Positions 1-7,926 of a stretch of DNA of 64,000 bases are shown piece by piece. Under the pieces are notes generated by a model, which made no database searches, was not told the origin of the DNA, and worked only from the letters and a program-made list of their open reading frames with translations. Where the stretch lies: NCBI GenBank assembly GCA_028278405.1, contig JANQEK010000014.1:1-64000 (forward strand), given 5' to 3'. Source of the DNA: Nitrospinaceae bacterium. GTDB taxonomy: Bacteria; Nitrospinota; Nitrospinia; Nitrospinales; Nitrospinaceae. Position numbers and translations under genes: made by a program. The number at the start of each line of letters is the position of its first letter. Position 1 is the stretch's first letter.

Positions 1-371
1 ACTTCATTTCCCGATTTTATTAGATTTTATTAAATAATTTTTTTGGAATTTTAAACCAGATAATCAACTAAATCTAAAATAAATCAATGTAATAGAAAAC
101 TTTTCGTCTTCTAAGGGTCAATAATAAGGATTAAGTTTTCGTAATAATTGATAAGCCCTTGATATAGTTAACCCTTAATCTGGTCTTTATATGTTTTTTA
201 AAGGACTGGAAGATTTCCGAGGTTTTTATGGTTTCGCGTATAGAAATTTCTAGGTTTTGGTATGATATAGGAAGATTTTTGAAGGTTTATTACCGCTCAT
301 GCTTACATAATGCTTACAAATATAATTCTAGATTTTTGGATAACCCTGTAAGCTATTGAAAAATAGATTAT
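1..371. other. AT-rich intergenic region upstream of tRNA-Arg
   Basis: No open frame of convincing length or composition is seen on either strand. The stretch is very AT-rich. A TATAAT hexamer lies at 321-326, a plausible -10 for the tRNA that starts at 372, but I find no convincing -35 hexamer at the right distance. The sequence TGCTTACA occurs twice, about 11 bases apart, just before it. I see nothing else that can be named. Confidence 0.4.
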
Positions 372-448
372 GCCCCCGTAGCTCAGCTGGATAGAGCACC
401 GGATTCCTAATCCGGGGGCCGTGCGTTCGAATCGCGCCGGGGGCACCA
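372..448 (+). tRNA. tRNA-Arg (anticodon CCT)
   Basis: A full cloverleaf can be drawn. The acceptor stem GCCCCCG pairs with CGGGGGC, the D arm carries AGCTCAGCTGG, and the anticodon stem CCGGA/TCCGG encloses the loop TTCCTAA, which gives anticodon CCT. The T arm carries GTTCGAATC. The discriminator base is A445 and CCA is encoded at 446-448. It reads AGG arginine codons. Confidence 0.95.
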
Positions 449-494
449 TTTCAATTTTCGAGAGCTAATCGGAGTGAGTTTAAGCTCGGAGGCT

Positions 495-854
495 TTAGCT
501 GATACTCCCCACCGAATCTATTGAAAAAGTATTGGTGGAGTCGACATGAAAGGCGGTACTGGTGAAATTAGTTTCCCCGCCGGAAGAGACAATATTGATT
601 TTGGTGGTTTGAGTGTACCCATATGCCGTACCGCTGGCTATAGGGACTGTACAGTCGCTGCTGGAGCCCTCATCGACCCAGTAACTTTTACAGGCCAAAT
701 AGATGTTGTGTAAATGTGACTTGGTGTCGGAATCATAAGCCCGGGCTTTGTATTGAGCAAAAACGGGGATCGCAATAGCCGCCAAAACCCCAATGATACC
801 GATTACGATGATTAGCTCTATGAGAGTGAATCCCTTTTTATTACTTAAAGCCAT
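495..854 (-). CDS. type IV pilin-like protein (PilA family)
   Basis: Encodes a 119-residue prepilin. It has a short basic leader ending in Gly8, then the class III signal FTLIELIIVIG with Glu5 of the mature protein, which is the standard prepilin peptidase (PilD) site and hydrophobic assembly helix. Two cysteines (in LACKS and SDCTV) could close a small disulfide loop. The ATG at 852-854 is preceded by GGGAG. A longer frame opening at 893 would begin inside the sigma-54 promoter, so it is rejected. The mature chain of about 111 residues is short, so this could be a major pilin of a short type or a minor pilin/pseudopilin. No other pilus assembly gene adjoins it; a PilB/GspE-like ATPase lies at 29180. 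Confidence 0.88.
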   Translation of the reverse strand: MALSNKKGFTLIELIIVIGIIGVLAAIAIPVFAQYKARAYDSDTKSHLHNIYLACKSYWVDEGSSSDCTVPIASGTAYGYTQTTKINIVSSGGETNFTSTAFHVDSTNTFSIDSVGSIS

Positions 855-892
855 TTGCAGTCTCCCACGACATTTCCCACCTGAGCTAATCA

Positions 893-908
893 AGCAATTT
901 TTGTGCCT
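893..908 (-). promoter_or_regulatory. sigma-54 promoter of the pilin gene
   Basis: Read on the minus strand, AGGCAC, five A residues, then TTGCT. The GG and GC dinucleotides are exactly 10 bases apart, as in the -24/-12 consensus TGGCAC-N5-TTGC; only the first base differs. Transcription would begin about 12 bases beyond the GC, leaving a leader of roughly 28 bases before the ATG at 854. Sigma-54 control of pilin genes is well known. Confidence 0.75.
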
Positions 909-1179
909 AAATTATTGAAATATATAACCCAATAGCCCTAATGCTCTAGGGAGCTGTTTTACAATAAAATGGAAAGCTTCTGAATTATCCGTTGTTTGAT
1001 TTAAAAGCAAAAATCGAGTGAACTTTTATATAACGGTGTTCACTATTTTGCGCATATATAGAAGCCCGAAATAATGCGGGTAGAGGGTGACACGGCAGGT
1101 GAGAATTAGATTGTGGAGCTCTAAAATAGAACGTGATACAACAACCTGTGCAGGCGGGATGATTAAATAGTGATTCCAC

Positions 1180-1317
1180 ATGGACGACAATAAAAAACTT
1201 GAACCCAGAGAACCCCGGAAGGAGAACCCGATTTTCACGATATGGGTGCATACCGGCTATGTTGTCCTGATCCTTTCCATGATCGCTTGGATGGTCTATA
1301 TGGAATTTTTTATGTGA
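1180..1317 (+). CDS. small single-span membrane protein
   Basis: A 45-codon frame encodes a charged N-terminus (about residues 2-16, rich in Lys, Glu, Arg and Pro) followed by one hydrophobic span of about 22 residues (VHTGYVVLILSMIAWMVYM) that ends near the C-terminus. In-frame stops at 1168 and 1171 fix the ATG at 1180 as the only possible ATG start. The charged-then-hydrophobic pattern is that of real small membrane proteins and is unlikely by chance, but the ribosome binding site is poor. No family is recognised. It lies 70 bases upstream of the globin gene on the same strand and could be cotranscribed with it. Confidence 0.5.
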   Translation: MDDNKKLEPREPRKENPIFTIWVHTGYVVLILSMIAWMVYMEFFM

Positions 1318-1387
1318 TGTTATGCCTTGAAGGCATAAAGCTAACCTTTTGTTGAAATCAATCCAACCGTTGAAGAGGGGTGCAATC

Positions 1388-1846
1388 ATGAAGACCCGTT
1401 ACAACCGATCGATCATAATCCTGACTTTATTGGCTGTGTTGAGTGCGTGTGCCACTTCAGAGTCCAAGACGGAGGCGACACTTTATGATCGGCTGGGAGG
1501 GAAGGAAGCGATTCAGGCGGTGGTGAGTGATTTTGTGGATACCGTTGGCGCTGATAAACGAATCACAAATCAAAAGGTGGCTGACCGATTAAAGGTTATC
1601 GACATCAACCGGTTAAAGGAATTGCTTACCGAGCAGGTTTGTATGGGATCAGGCGGGCCCTGCAAATATACCGGGCGTGACATGAAGACGACACATGTAG
1701 GTCTTCAAATTTCCAATCAGGATTTCGATTATGTCGTGGACGATCTGGTGAAAACGCTGGACAAATACAAGGTGCCGGAAAAAGAGAAAAATGATTTGCT
1801 GGCCATCTTGGGACCGATGAGACCCGACATTGTTGAGGTCCAATAA
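1388..1846 (+). CDS. group 1 truncated hemoglobin, lipoprotein-anchored
   Basis: Encodes 152 residues. The N-terminus is a lipoprotein signal (LLAVLSAC, lipidated Cys21). A truncated globin follows: YDRLGGKEAIQAVV starts helix B, and GGPCKYTGRDMKTTHVGL carries the predicted proximal heme ligand His103. Group 1 truncated globins bind O2 and NO and often oxidise NO to nitrate. They are normally cytoplasmic; this one should be tethered in the envelope. The ATG at 1388 is chosen over the in-frame codon at 1349 because it follows GAGGGG and begins the signal peptide. The fold assignment is firm; the periplasmic role (NO detoxification or heme sensing) is inferred. Confidence 0.88.
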   Translation: MKTRYNRSIIILTLLAVLSACATSESKTEATLYDRLGGKEAIQAVVSDFVDTVGADKRITNQKVADRLKVIDINRLKELLTEQVCMGSGGPCKYTGRDMKTTHVGLQISNQDFDYVVDDLVKTLDKYKVPEKEKNDLLAILGPMRPDIVEVQ

Positions 1847-1886
1847 TATTCAGTTTTTTCAGCAGGGAATTGCCTGGGGTGACCGC

Positions 1887-3737
1887 CTATAAGTTGGAGT
1901 TATGCGGCAGGGCTAAATTAAGATATTTGCCGCGCTCGCCGTACATCAGTCGTTGGTCTTCCAGATCTTTAATGATTTTTTCAAGTTCGGCACGTTCGAT
2001 TGACTCCCCGCTTTCCTCAAGGTGTGCGTGTATCTGATCCAAATTCCGCGGTGCATCGTTGCAGAACGCAAACGCTCTTCCGGCCGCTCCATCCAACCTC
2101 AGTTTTTTCGGATGTTCGGCTGACCTCTCATCGTACACCGTGGCAAAATCCATCGACTTGGTGAACAAAAGATAGGGAAGATTCTCAGATTGATGCCGCT
2201 CTTTCCAGTAGGCGACTGTCTGGTGCAGTTCCTCAACCAGTGCCGGGTCGATTTTCAAGTCGGTCTCAAACTCGAAATCGTACGCCACTTTCATGAGGTC
2301 GATGTTCTCGCCGCCATACACGTAGGGGTATGCCACTCCCGGACCGGTGATGCGGATTCCATACTGATCGGGCCGGGTGAAGTAGGGGCTGAACCGCTCC
2401 AGCCAGATATCGCCGACTGAGATCGGCGGTTGCAGGTGGGTGAGTGATTTGATCAGATCGATCTGCTGGCGGTAATCAGCATCCGTTTCCTGCGGGAAGC
2501 CGGTCAATATACTCCACGTAACCTCCATGCCGTAATACATGGCCCACTTCAGGCAGAATACGTTTTGCAGGGGACGCACCCCTTTGTCCATTTCCTGCAG
2601 TTGATTGTTGCTGAAACTTTCGATACCCGGCTGGATCACGTTCACTCCGCCGTGCGCTAGGTTTTTGATTTGCTGCTTGGTGAGGTTGCTCTTTACTTCG
2701 ATAAAAAACTGCAGGTCGTAATTATTCTGCGCGAACTCTCCGAACACGCCGTCGATGTATTTCATCTCCAGGATGTTATCCACCAGCCGGAACCGGTAAC
2801 TGTCGTACCGTTTCGACAGATGGGCGAGATCAGCGTGGACCTGTTCCATGGGACGCGCGCGGAACTCCATGGTTGAGGCGTTGAGACCACAAAAAGTACA
2901 GTGATGCTTCTCCCCCCACCAGCAACCCCGTGCGGTTTCGTACAGGATAATCGGATTATCCAACAGGGGAGAATGAGGATCGATCTCCCGGATCTGTTCG
3001 ATATAATCATCGTAGTCCGGCGGACCGTATTTTTTGAAATCGTTGAAATTTTCCTGGCTTTCTTCGAGGCGAATGTCGCCGTCTACCCGGTGAATCACGC
3101 CTTTGGGAATGGAGTCGCCCGACTCCAGGGCCTCCATTAAGGCAGGGAGCGAATCCTCCGCCTCGCCGGAGATGACGTAATCGATCCACTCGAACACGCG
3201 AAAATATTCGAGTCCCATTTCCGAGTCGAAGTTCGAACCGCCAAACAATATTCTAATGGAAGGGTGTTTTTCTTTAATCAACTTGGCCAGGGTGACACTG
3301 GCGATGTTCTGATTGAAGGTGGAAGTGAAGCCCACAACATCATATTCCCCCCAATCAACAGACTCTACGGCCCATTGGAGGAATTCGGGAACCATCTTAG
3401 CCTTAACGTCATGCAAAAATGATTCGGGACGGTTTATTTTTTGGCTGATATTCCTGAGATGGGATTTGAATCGCTCCGAGTACTCTTTGTTCTTCCGGGA
3501 TTCGCCGAACAGCAGGTGGGAAAACAGCCACTCCCCGATCAGAAACCGTTCCTCGCACAATTGTTTGTAGACTTCCAGATCGATCTGGTGGGCAAAATGG
3601 AGATTCAGGTAAAAGCTTTTCACCTCATGACCGTGCGTTTTCAGCAGGGTCGAAAGGGTCCCCAACTGAATGGACGGGTACACATGAAAGCCAAAAGGCA
3701 TGTTGACTAATGCGACTTTAGTGGACATGGCAGTCAT
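1887..3737 (-). CDS. B12-binding radical SAM protein, RiPP-maturation C-methyltransferase type
   Basis: Encodes 616 residues. It starts with the VALVNMPFG...PSIQLGTLS...YLNLHFA pattern of RiPP-maturation radical SAM protein 1, followed by a B12-binding Rossmann-like part (VVGFTSTFNQN, ILFGGSNF). The radical SAM cluster motif is C272-X7-C280-X2-C283 in the segment GCWWGEKHHCTFCG. The seven-residue first spacing is the hallmark of this group, whose members C-methylate ribosomal peptides. No precursor gene, protease or exporter is visible within several kilobases, so the substrate is unknown. It is divergent from the membrane protein gene at 3877 and convergent with the globin gene. An ATG at 3728 is an alternative start. 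Confidence 0.85.
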   Translation of the reverse strand: MTAMSTKVALVNMPFGFHVYPSIQLGTLSTLLKTHGHEVKSFYLNLHFAHQIDLEVYKQLCEERFLIGEWLFSHLLFGESRKNKEYSERFKSHLRNISQKINRPESFLHDVKAKMVPEFLQWAVESVDWGEYDVVGFTSTFNQNIASVTLAKLIKEKHPSIRILFGGSNFDSEMGLEYFRVFEWIDYVISGEAEDSLPALMEALESGDSIPKGVIHRVDGDIRLEESQENFNDFKKYGPPDYDDYIEQIREIDPHSPLLDNPIILYETARGCWWGEKHHCTFCGLNASTMEFRARPMEQVHADLAHLSKRYDSYRFRLVDNILEMKYIDGVFGEFAQNNYDLQFFIEVKSNLTKQQIKNLAHGGVNVIQPGIESFSNNQLQEMDKGVRPLQNVFCLKWAMYYGMEVTWSILTGFPQETDADYRQQIDLIKSLTHLQPPISVGDIWLERFSPYFTRPDQYGIRITGPGVAYPYVYGGENIDLMKVAYDFEFETDLKIDPALVEELHQTVAYWKERHQSENLPYLLFTKSMDFATVYDERSAEHPKKLRLDGAAGRAFAFCNDAPRNLDQIHAHLEESGESIERAELEKIIKDLEDQRLMYGERGKYLNLALPHNSNL

Positions 3738-3800
3738 CTTATCAATTCATATGGGGCAATTCACCTCAAAAGTGGGGCTGTCGAGGGTTTGGGAGATTTC

Positions 3801-3829
3801 TTTACAATGGGTAGGGCGGACTATAAACT
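3801..3829 (+). promoter_or_regulatory. putative sigma-70-type promoter of the gene at 3877
   Basis: TTTACA at 3801-3806 and TAAACT at 3824-3829 are separated by 17 bases. Transcription would start close to the palindrome at 3841. Both hexamers are only partial matches, so this is a modest prediction. Confidence 0.4.
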
Positions 3830-3840
3830 ATTAAGCAGAG

Positions 3841-3856
3841 CTGCCTGTACAGGCAG
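3841..3856. promoter_or_regulatory. perfect 16-bp palindrome in the leader, possible operator
   Basis: CTGCCTGTACAGGCAG is identical to its own reverse complement. It lies just downstream of the predicted promoter and 20 bases before the ATG at 3877. It could be an operator for a dimeric repressor of the divergent pair (radical SAM gene and membrane protein gene) or a leader hairpin. No T-run follows, so it is not a terminator. Confidence 0.5.
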
Positions 3857-3876
3857 TCAAACTGACGGAGGTTAAC

Positions 3877-4272
3877 ATGAATAAGCAGCGTTATTTTATT
3901 TCGGTATTGGTGACGTTTGTTTTTGTGTTTTTGTACGAATTTTTAGTTCATGGGTTTCTGCTCATGGATCTCTATACCCAGACTAAAGAATTGTGGCGTC
4001 CCGAAGAGGAAGCTAATATGTTGTTCATGTTTATGAGTCAATTGGGTTTCTCAGCGGTTATGGCCTATATTTTTACCCTGAATTACGAGGGTAAGGGTGT
4101 CGGCGAAGGGGTTCGCTTTGGTTTGTGTATCGGAATGCTTATTGGATCTATCGAGATTGGAACCTATTGTTATATGCCTATACCCATGGTACTCATGCTC
4201 AGTTGGGTATTAGTTTCTTTGCTGAAAGGCCTCGGCTCTGGAGTGGTTTTATCGTTGGTTTATAAGCAGTGA
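3877..4272 (+). CDS. small polytopic membrane protein, unknown function
   Basis: Encodes 131 residues with about four hydrophobic spans: roughly residues 6-30, 47-66, 80-98 and 103-127. The first loop (YTQTKELWRPEEEANM) is polar and acidic. No catalytic motif is visible and I cannot assign a family. The ATG follows GGAGG (3868-3872) at good spacing. It is divergent from the radical SAM gene and has its own promoter and palindrome upstream. The next gene, a cytochrome c, starts 62 bases after its stop and may be cotranscribed. Confidence 0.75.
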   Translation: MNKQRYFISVLVTFVFVFLYEFLVHGFLLMDLYTQTKELWRPEEEANMLFMFMSQLGFSAVMAYIFTLNYEGKGVGEGVRFGLCIGMLIGSIEIGTYCYMPIPMVLMLSWVLVSLLKGLGSGVVLSLVYKQ

Positions 4273-4334
4273 GCGGCAAGCGGGCACAGCAAGGTTGACA
4301 TTAATGTATACAATTGAAACAGATGGGAGCGCTC

Positions 4335-4709
4335 ATGAAAAAATCATTCGCGTGCATGGCGATAATGTTCTTTCTGGCGGCATGTAATAGCTCTTCGCAA
4401 AGAGATATTGTTGTTCATTCGGAACCTCTTCCGGAATCGGAAGGTGAACTTTTATATCTGGATATGAAATGCCCCACCTGTCATGGTTACCAGGGTTCGG
4501 GCGATGGATTTCTATCGGCCGGCTTGGAACCAAAACCGGCGGATTTTTCCTCTGTCGAGACCATGGGGTCAGTCAGTGACGCTCAATTAAAAAGCGCGAT
4601 CCGTAACGGTAAAAATACCGGTATGCCGGCTTATCCTCAATTCACCGACCGTCAGATCGATGAATTGGTTCGACATATCCGTTCTCTGTCTCAGCCCCCG
4701 GTGAATTGA
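4335..4709 (+). CDS. monoheme cytochrome c lipoprotein
   Basis: Encodes 124 residues. The lipoprotein signal ends in FLAAC (Cys17). The heme site CPTCH is at 46-50 and Met97 in GMPAY is the likely sixth ligand, followed by a C-terminal helix (FTDRQIDELVRHIRSL). This is the standard fold of a small class I cytochrome c, anchored in the periplasm and acting as an electron carrier. The ATG at 4335 is used because GGGAGCG precedes it and the in-frame ATG at 4314 has no signal-like extension. A strong terminator follows 18 bases after the stop. The redox partners are not shown by the context. Confidence 0.9.
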   Translation: MKKSFACMAIMFFLAACNSSSQRDIVVHSEPLPESEGELLYLDMKCPTCHGYQGSGDGFLSAGLEPKPADFSSVETMGSVSDAQLKSAIRNGKNTGMPAYPQFTDRQIDELVRHIRSLSQPPVN

Positions 4710-4727
4710 AACGCGAAGGACACTTTA

Positions 4728-4753
4728 CTCCGGACGATGTCCGGAGGTTTTTT
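4728..4753 (+). terminator. rho-independent terminator after cytochrome c
   Basis: The arms CTCCGGAC (4728-4735) and GTCCGGAG (4739-4746) form a perfect 8-bp stem with a 3-base loop, followed by G and six T residues. Confidence 0.9.
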
Positions 4754-4863
4754 CTTTGGATTTACGGTACAATAAAGTATAGTCAACGGTTTTTGTTGAA
4801 TCCTTCCTGGCTTCTCCAAAGCACACCGACACACATTTATCGATTGAGGAAGTACCCGTAACT

Positions 4864-6687
4864 ATGAGCAGTGAATTCATTCGCAACATCGGCATTATTG
4901 CGCATGTCGACCACGGCAAAACCACGCTTGTGGACTGCCTGCTCAAGCAGGCCGGAACGTTTCGCGACGATCAGGTGACCGAAACCTGCGTCATGGACAG
5001 TAATGATTTAGAGCGCGAGCGCGGCATTACCATCTTTTCCAAGAACGCATCTATCCGTCATCGAAAATACAAAATCAATATTGTCGATACCCCGGGCCAT
5101 GCCGACTTCGGCGGCGAGGTCGAACGCATCCTGAAAATGGTCAATGGCGTTCTGCTGATTGTCGATGCCGCCGAGGGACCTATGCCTCAGACCCGATTCG
5201 TTCTCAAAAAATCTCTCGATTTGGGATTGAAGCCTATCGTCGTGATCAACAAAATCGACCGCCCGGGAGCCGATCCGGCAAAAGCGCTTGATGAAGTTTT
5301 CGATCTATTTGTGAATTTAGGCGCCAACGATGAACAGCTGGATTTTGCCACCATCTACACCTCTGCCAAACAGGGTTTCTGCCGTCTGGAGCCGGACGGC
5401 GAAAATCAGGATATGAATCCTCTGCTCGACCTCATCGTTGAAAAAGTGGAGCCGCACAACGGAGAACCGGAAGGCGCATTTCAAATGCTGGTGTCTTCGA
5501 TTGATTACAGCGATTACGTGGGGCGTATCGCCATCGGTAAAATTCAACGCGGGCGTTACGACTCGAAAAAGCAATACACCCTGATCAACCGGGCCGGGGA
5601 TATGCAGGAATTCAAGATAACCAAACTATTTACCTACGAAGGGTTGGAACAGGTTGAAGCGGATTCTGCCTTGACCGGCGACATCATTGGCGTTGCTGGG
5701 ATGAAAGAGGTGGACATTGGTGAAACGATTGCCGACAGTGAATATCCTGAAGCTTTACCGGTCATCGAAATTGACGAACCGACACTGTCGATCAGCTTTC
5801 TGGTTAACGATTCTCCTTTTGCCGGCCGAGAGGGAAAATTTGTCACCTCACGGCAGTTGCGCGACCGGTTGTTTAAGGAAGTTAAAAAAAATGTAGCTCT
5901 CCGGGTTGAAGAGACCGATGCCGGCGATACCTACAAAGTATCGGGCAGAGGCGAGCTTCATCTTGGCATTCTTATTGAAACCATGCGCCGGGAAGGCTAT
6001 GAGTTTGCTGTATCCCGGCCGGAGGTAGTAATGAAGGAAATCGACGGCAAAACTCTGGAGCCCGAGGAGTTCGTTATCATCGATGTCGATGAAACTTATA
6101 TGGGGCCGGTTATGGAGGCTATGGGGCAGCGTAAAGGTTCCATGAAAAACATGCTGCATTCCGGAACCGACATGGTTCGTTTGGAGTTTGTGATTCCCAC
6201 CCGGGGTTTATTCGGTTTCCGTTCCCAACTGCTGACCCTTACCAAGGGGACGGGGACGATGAACAGTAGCTTCCACAACTATATTCCTTATTGCGGTTCG
6301 CTGGCGCGACGCGTTAATGGGGTCTTGATTTCACTTGAAGACGGAAAAACCACCAGCTATTCTATTTTCAATCTCGAAGACCGTGGAACTTTGTTTCTGG
6401 GAGCAGGGGAAGAAGTCTATACAGGAATGATCGTCGGCGAAAATAAAAAGGATAGCGATCTGGTGGTCAATATCTGTAAGGGTAAGAAGCTGACCAACAT
6501 GAGAACGACGAGTTCTGACGATACGATCAGTCTCACACCCCCGCGACGAATGAGCCTGGAGCAGATTCTAGGTTATCTGAATCATGATGAGTTGGCTGAA
6601 ATCACTCCCAACAGTATCCGCCTGCGTAAAAAACTGCTGGATGAAAACGACCGAAAACGGGATGCGAAAAGGCAAAACGCCTCCTGA
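4864..6687 (+). CDS. typA: translational GTPase TypA/BipA
   Basis: Encodes 607 residues, the usual family length. The G domain shows all signature motifs: HVDHGKTT (G1), ERERGIT (G2), [11 protein letters not shown] (G3), NKIDRPGAD (G4) and SAKQG (G5). EF-G-like domains II, III and V follow, with [21 protein letters not shown], then the TypA-specific C-terminal domain ([24 protein letters not shown] matches the family; here it begins LTPPRRM). TypA binds ribosomes and supports large-subunit assembly under stress. It starts with ATG at 4864 after GAGGAAG. It is isolated, with a terminator upstream and a hairpin downstream. Confidence 0.97.
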   Translation: MSSEFIRNIGIIAHVDHGKTTLVDCLLKQAGTFRDDQVTETCVMDSNDLERERGITIFSKNASIRHRKYKINIVDTPGHADFGGEVERILKMVNGVLLIVDAAEGPMPQTRFVLKKSLDLGLKPIVVINKIDRPGADPAKALDEVFDLFVNLGANDEQLDFATIYTSAKQGFCRLEPDGENQDMNPLLDLIVEKVEPHNGEPEGAFQMLVSSIDYSDYVGRIAIGKIQRGRYDSKKQYTLINRAGDMQEFKITKLFTYEGLEQVEADSALTGDIIGVAGMKEVDIGETIADSEYPEALPVIEIDEPTLSISFLVNDSPFAGREGKFVTSRQLRDRLFKEVKKNVALRVEETDAGDTYKVSGRGELHLGILIETMRREGYEFAVSRPEVVMKEIDGKTLEPEEFVIIDVDETYMGPVMEAMGQRKGSMKNMLHSGTDMVRLEFVIPTRGLFGFRSQLLTLTKGTGTMNSSFHNYIPYCGSLARRVNGVLISLEDGKTTSYSIFNLEDRGTLFLGAGEEVYTGMIVGENKKDSDLVVNICKGKKLTNMRTTSSDDTISLTPPRRMSLEQILGYLNHDELAEITPNSIRLRKKLLDENDRKRDAKRQNAS

Positions 6688-6724
6688 TTTTTATTTTCGA
6701 TTGCAGAGAGAATAAGCGGTCGGT

Positions 6725-6745
6725 GGGATGCCGGGTAGGCATCCC
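6725..6745. other. GC-rich hairpin between convergent genes
   Basis: GGGATGCC (6725-6732) and GGCATCCC (6738-6745) form a perfect 8-bp stem with a 5-base loop. It sits between the stops of typA and the convergent gene ending at 6759. Neither strand has a T-run after it, so it may act as an RNA 3' end stabiliser or a weak terminator. Confidence 0.5.
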
Positions 6746-6758
6746 ATTCGCCTGTGGC

Positions 6759-7235
6759 TCAATTAAGGTTTTCCGCGTATTGGGATGGAACCGAAAACAT
6801 GTTGGAAGGGCTCTCATAGAAAGTCTCGTTGCCGTTCACCCCATCCTCATTCACATCCTTATACATCAAATCCCAAGTGCCGTCCTCGTTTACGTCAAAT
6901 GCATAAAACAAGGCCTTTTTGGAAATCACGTAGATTTGATTTGCAGGTCCGTAATTGACATAGAAGACCGGAGCGCCCTTATAAAACCCAGGTAGTTGCT
7001 TGAGAGGCTCACCAGTCAAGTAGGTCTTGATAACGAAATGGACGGTGTGGTAATCGGCCCGGCCGTTACGGTCGAGATCGAAGCTGACATAAAGCAGCCC
7101 GTTACCTTTCAGGTTCCAGCCAATTTTGTTTTTCAGCGGGGGATCAACGAGAGGAAGATTTGGGAATCCCATTCCCAGGCTCGGAAGCAGTAGAATGATC
7201 GCCAGTATAGCGACTTTGCTTATCAGGTGTTTCAT
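6759..7235 (-). CDS. secreted protein with EF-hand-like Asp-rich loops
   Basis: Encodes 158 residues starting with a signal peptide (MKHLISKVAILAIILLLPSL). The mature part has two regions resembling calcium-binding loops: DLDRNGRADYH near residue 53, and the pair DVNEDGTWD...DVNEDGVNG near 115-135. Such DxDxDG repeats bind Ca2+ in dockerin, EF-hand and thrombospondin type 3 proteins. No enzyme domain is recognised. The ATG at 7233-7235 is chosen because AGGAGGT lies upstream on the minus strand at good spacing; an in-frame start at 7265 would lengthen the signal peptide awkwardly. The gene is monocistronic. Its function is unknown; envelope location is the only safe inference. Confidence 0.75.
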   Translation of the reverse strand: MKHLISKVAILAIILLLPSLGMGFPNLPLVDPPLKNKIGWNLKGNGLLYVSFDLDRNGRADYHTVHFVIKTYLTGEPLKQLPGFYKGAPVFYVNYGPANQIYVISKKALFYAFDVNEDGTWDLMYKDVNEDGVNGNETFYESPSNMFSVPSQYAENLN

Positions 7236-7257
7236 GACAAACACCTCCTCTTTTTTT

Positions 7258-7289
7258 AGCGGCAATCCGTTTCAAAAAAGTTTGCCGCT
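7258..7289. other. 8-bp inverted repeat in the leader of the secreted-protein gene
   Basis: AGCGGCAA (7258-7265) and TTGCCGCT (7282-7289) are perfectly complementary, 16 bases apart. It lies just upstream of the ribosome binding site of the minus-strand gene starting at 7235. It may form a leader hairpin; no poly-T follows on that strand. Confidence 0.45.
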
Positions 7290-7451
7290 TATCCGGATTT
7301 AATTTTCATGCCCTCCCTTTTCCGGATAAATCAGTTTCTCTTCTATCTAATACATTCAATTCCTGTGCCATTTTGACTTCTTCAGGCGGATATAAAAATA
7401 ACCCATTTATTTTCAATAAGTTAATAGATTTCCTGTAACAAAAACACACTT

Positions 7452-7507
7452 TCCAAATGTGCCAATTTTGGTCCAAATCGGCCCAAACTTGTCCATTTCT
7501 TGGACAA
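7452..7507. repeat. helically phased CCAA repeats plus palindrome
   Basis: The motif CCAAA/CCAAT/CCATT occurs five times, at 7453, 7462, 7473, 7483 and 7493, that is every 9-11 bases, so all copies face the same side of the helix. The last copy is part of a perfect inverted repeat, TTGTCCA (7489-7495) and TGGACAA (7501-7507). The block lies about 80 bases upstream of the B12 promoter at 7589 and about 220 bases upstream of the divergent secreted-protein gene. It may be an array of regulator half-sites. The rest of the 7290-7588 gap shows nothing I can name. Confidence 0.5.
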
Positions 7508-7588
7508 CTCAAATAGACTGAATAGGGGGATCAGTAATAATAGTCCTGAGATGAAAATTCCATATTTATTAGACGAATATAAATAGAA

Positions 7589-7616
7589 TTGACAACCTGA
7601 TGGATTTAAGTATGCT
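7589..7616 (+). promoter_or_regulatory. promoter of the cobalamin assembly operon
   Basis: TTGACA (7589-7594), a 16-base spacer and TATGCT (7611-7616). The predicted start near 7623 is just before the riboswitch. The same -35, spacer length and -10 occur upstream of the btuF riboswitch (61187-61214), which strengthens the call. Confidence 0.85.
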
Positions 7617-7642
7617 CAGATGAAAATTGTCTTTTTTGGAAA

Positions 7643-7782
7643 AGGGAAGACGGTGTGAAACCGTCGCGGACCCGCCGCTGTGACCGGGAACGAAACCTGC
7701 GATAGCCACTGTTTGATTTCAAATGGGAAGGTGCAGGAAGTAGGGTGATCCGGAAGCCAGAAGACCTTGCCGAAAATGAATC
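7643..7782 (+). promoter_or_regulatory. cobalamin riboswitch upstream of cobS
   Basis: This RNA element senses adenosylcobalamin. Its conserved blocks appear in order: GGGAAGACGGTG, then GAAACCGTCGCGG, CCCGCCGCTGTGACCGG, the B12 box GCCACTG...GGGAAGG, and the 3' block GAAGCCAGAAGACC. An intrinsic terminator at 7820-7853 follows before cobS, so control is most likely by transcription attenuation when cobalamin is plentiful. Confidence 0.97.
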
Positions 7783-7819
7783 ATTAACTCTTCGCGGACT
7801 GAGAGGCTGTGGGTTCTGG

Positions 7820-7853
7820 AAAACCCCCTTCCTGATCGGGACGGGGTTTTTTT
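7820..7853 (+). terminator. riboswitch-controlled terminator
   Basis: AAAACCCC (7820-7827) pairs with GGGGTTTT (7843-7850), with an inner TCC/GGA stem and trailing T residues. It lies between the riboswitch and cobS and is the probable expression platform. Confidence 0.85.
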
Positions 7854-7926
7854 GTGCCCGATTCCGAGTATTCGAATAATAGATATTCCCCCTTCATTCC
7901 GTCGAAGTCTTTAAGCACTAAATTCC

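Noticed and set aside
985-1389. 134-codon minus-strand open frame (and a 70-codon frame within it)
   Set aside because: It runs antisense through the small membrane protein gene, has no plausible ribosome binding site and its composition is not protein-like.
1649-3710. Many 60-90 codon frames on the opposite strands of the globin and radical SAM genes
   Set aside because: They are shadows of strongly supported genes; none shows a start signal or motif.
7306-7512. 68-codon minus-strand frame in the gap before the cobalamin promoter
   Set aside because: It reads through the phased CCAA repeats and AT-rich DNA, gives an unlikely product and lacks a ribosome binding site.
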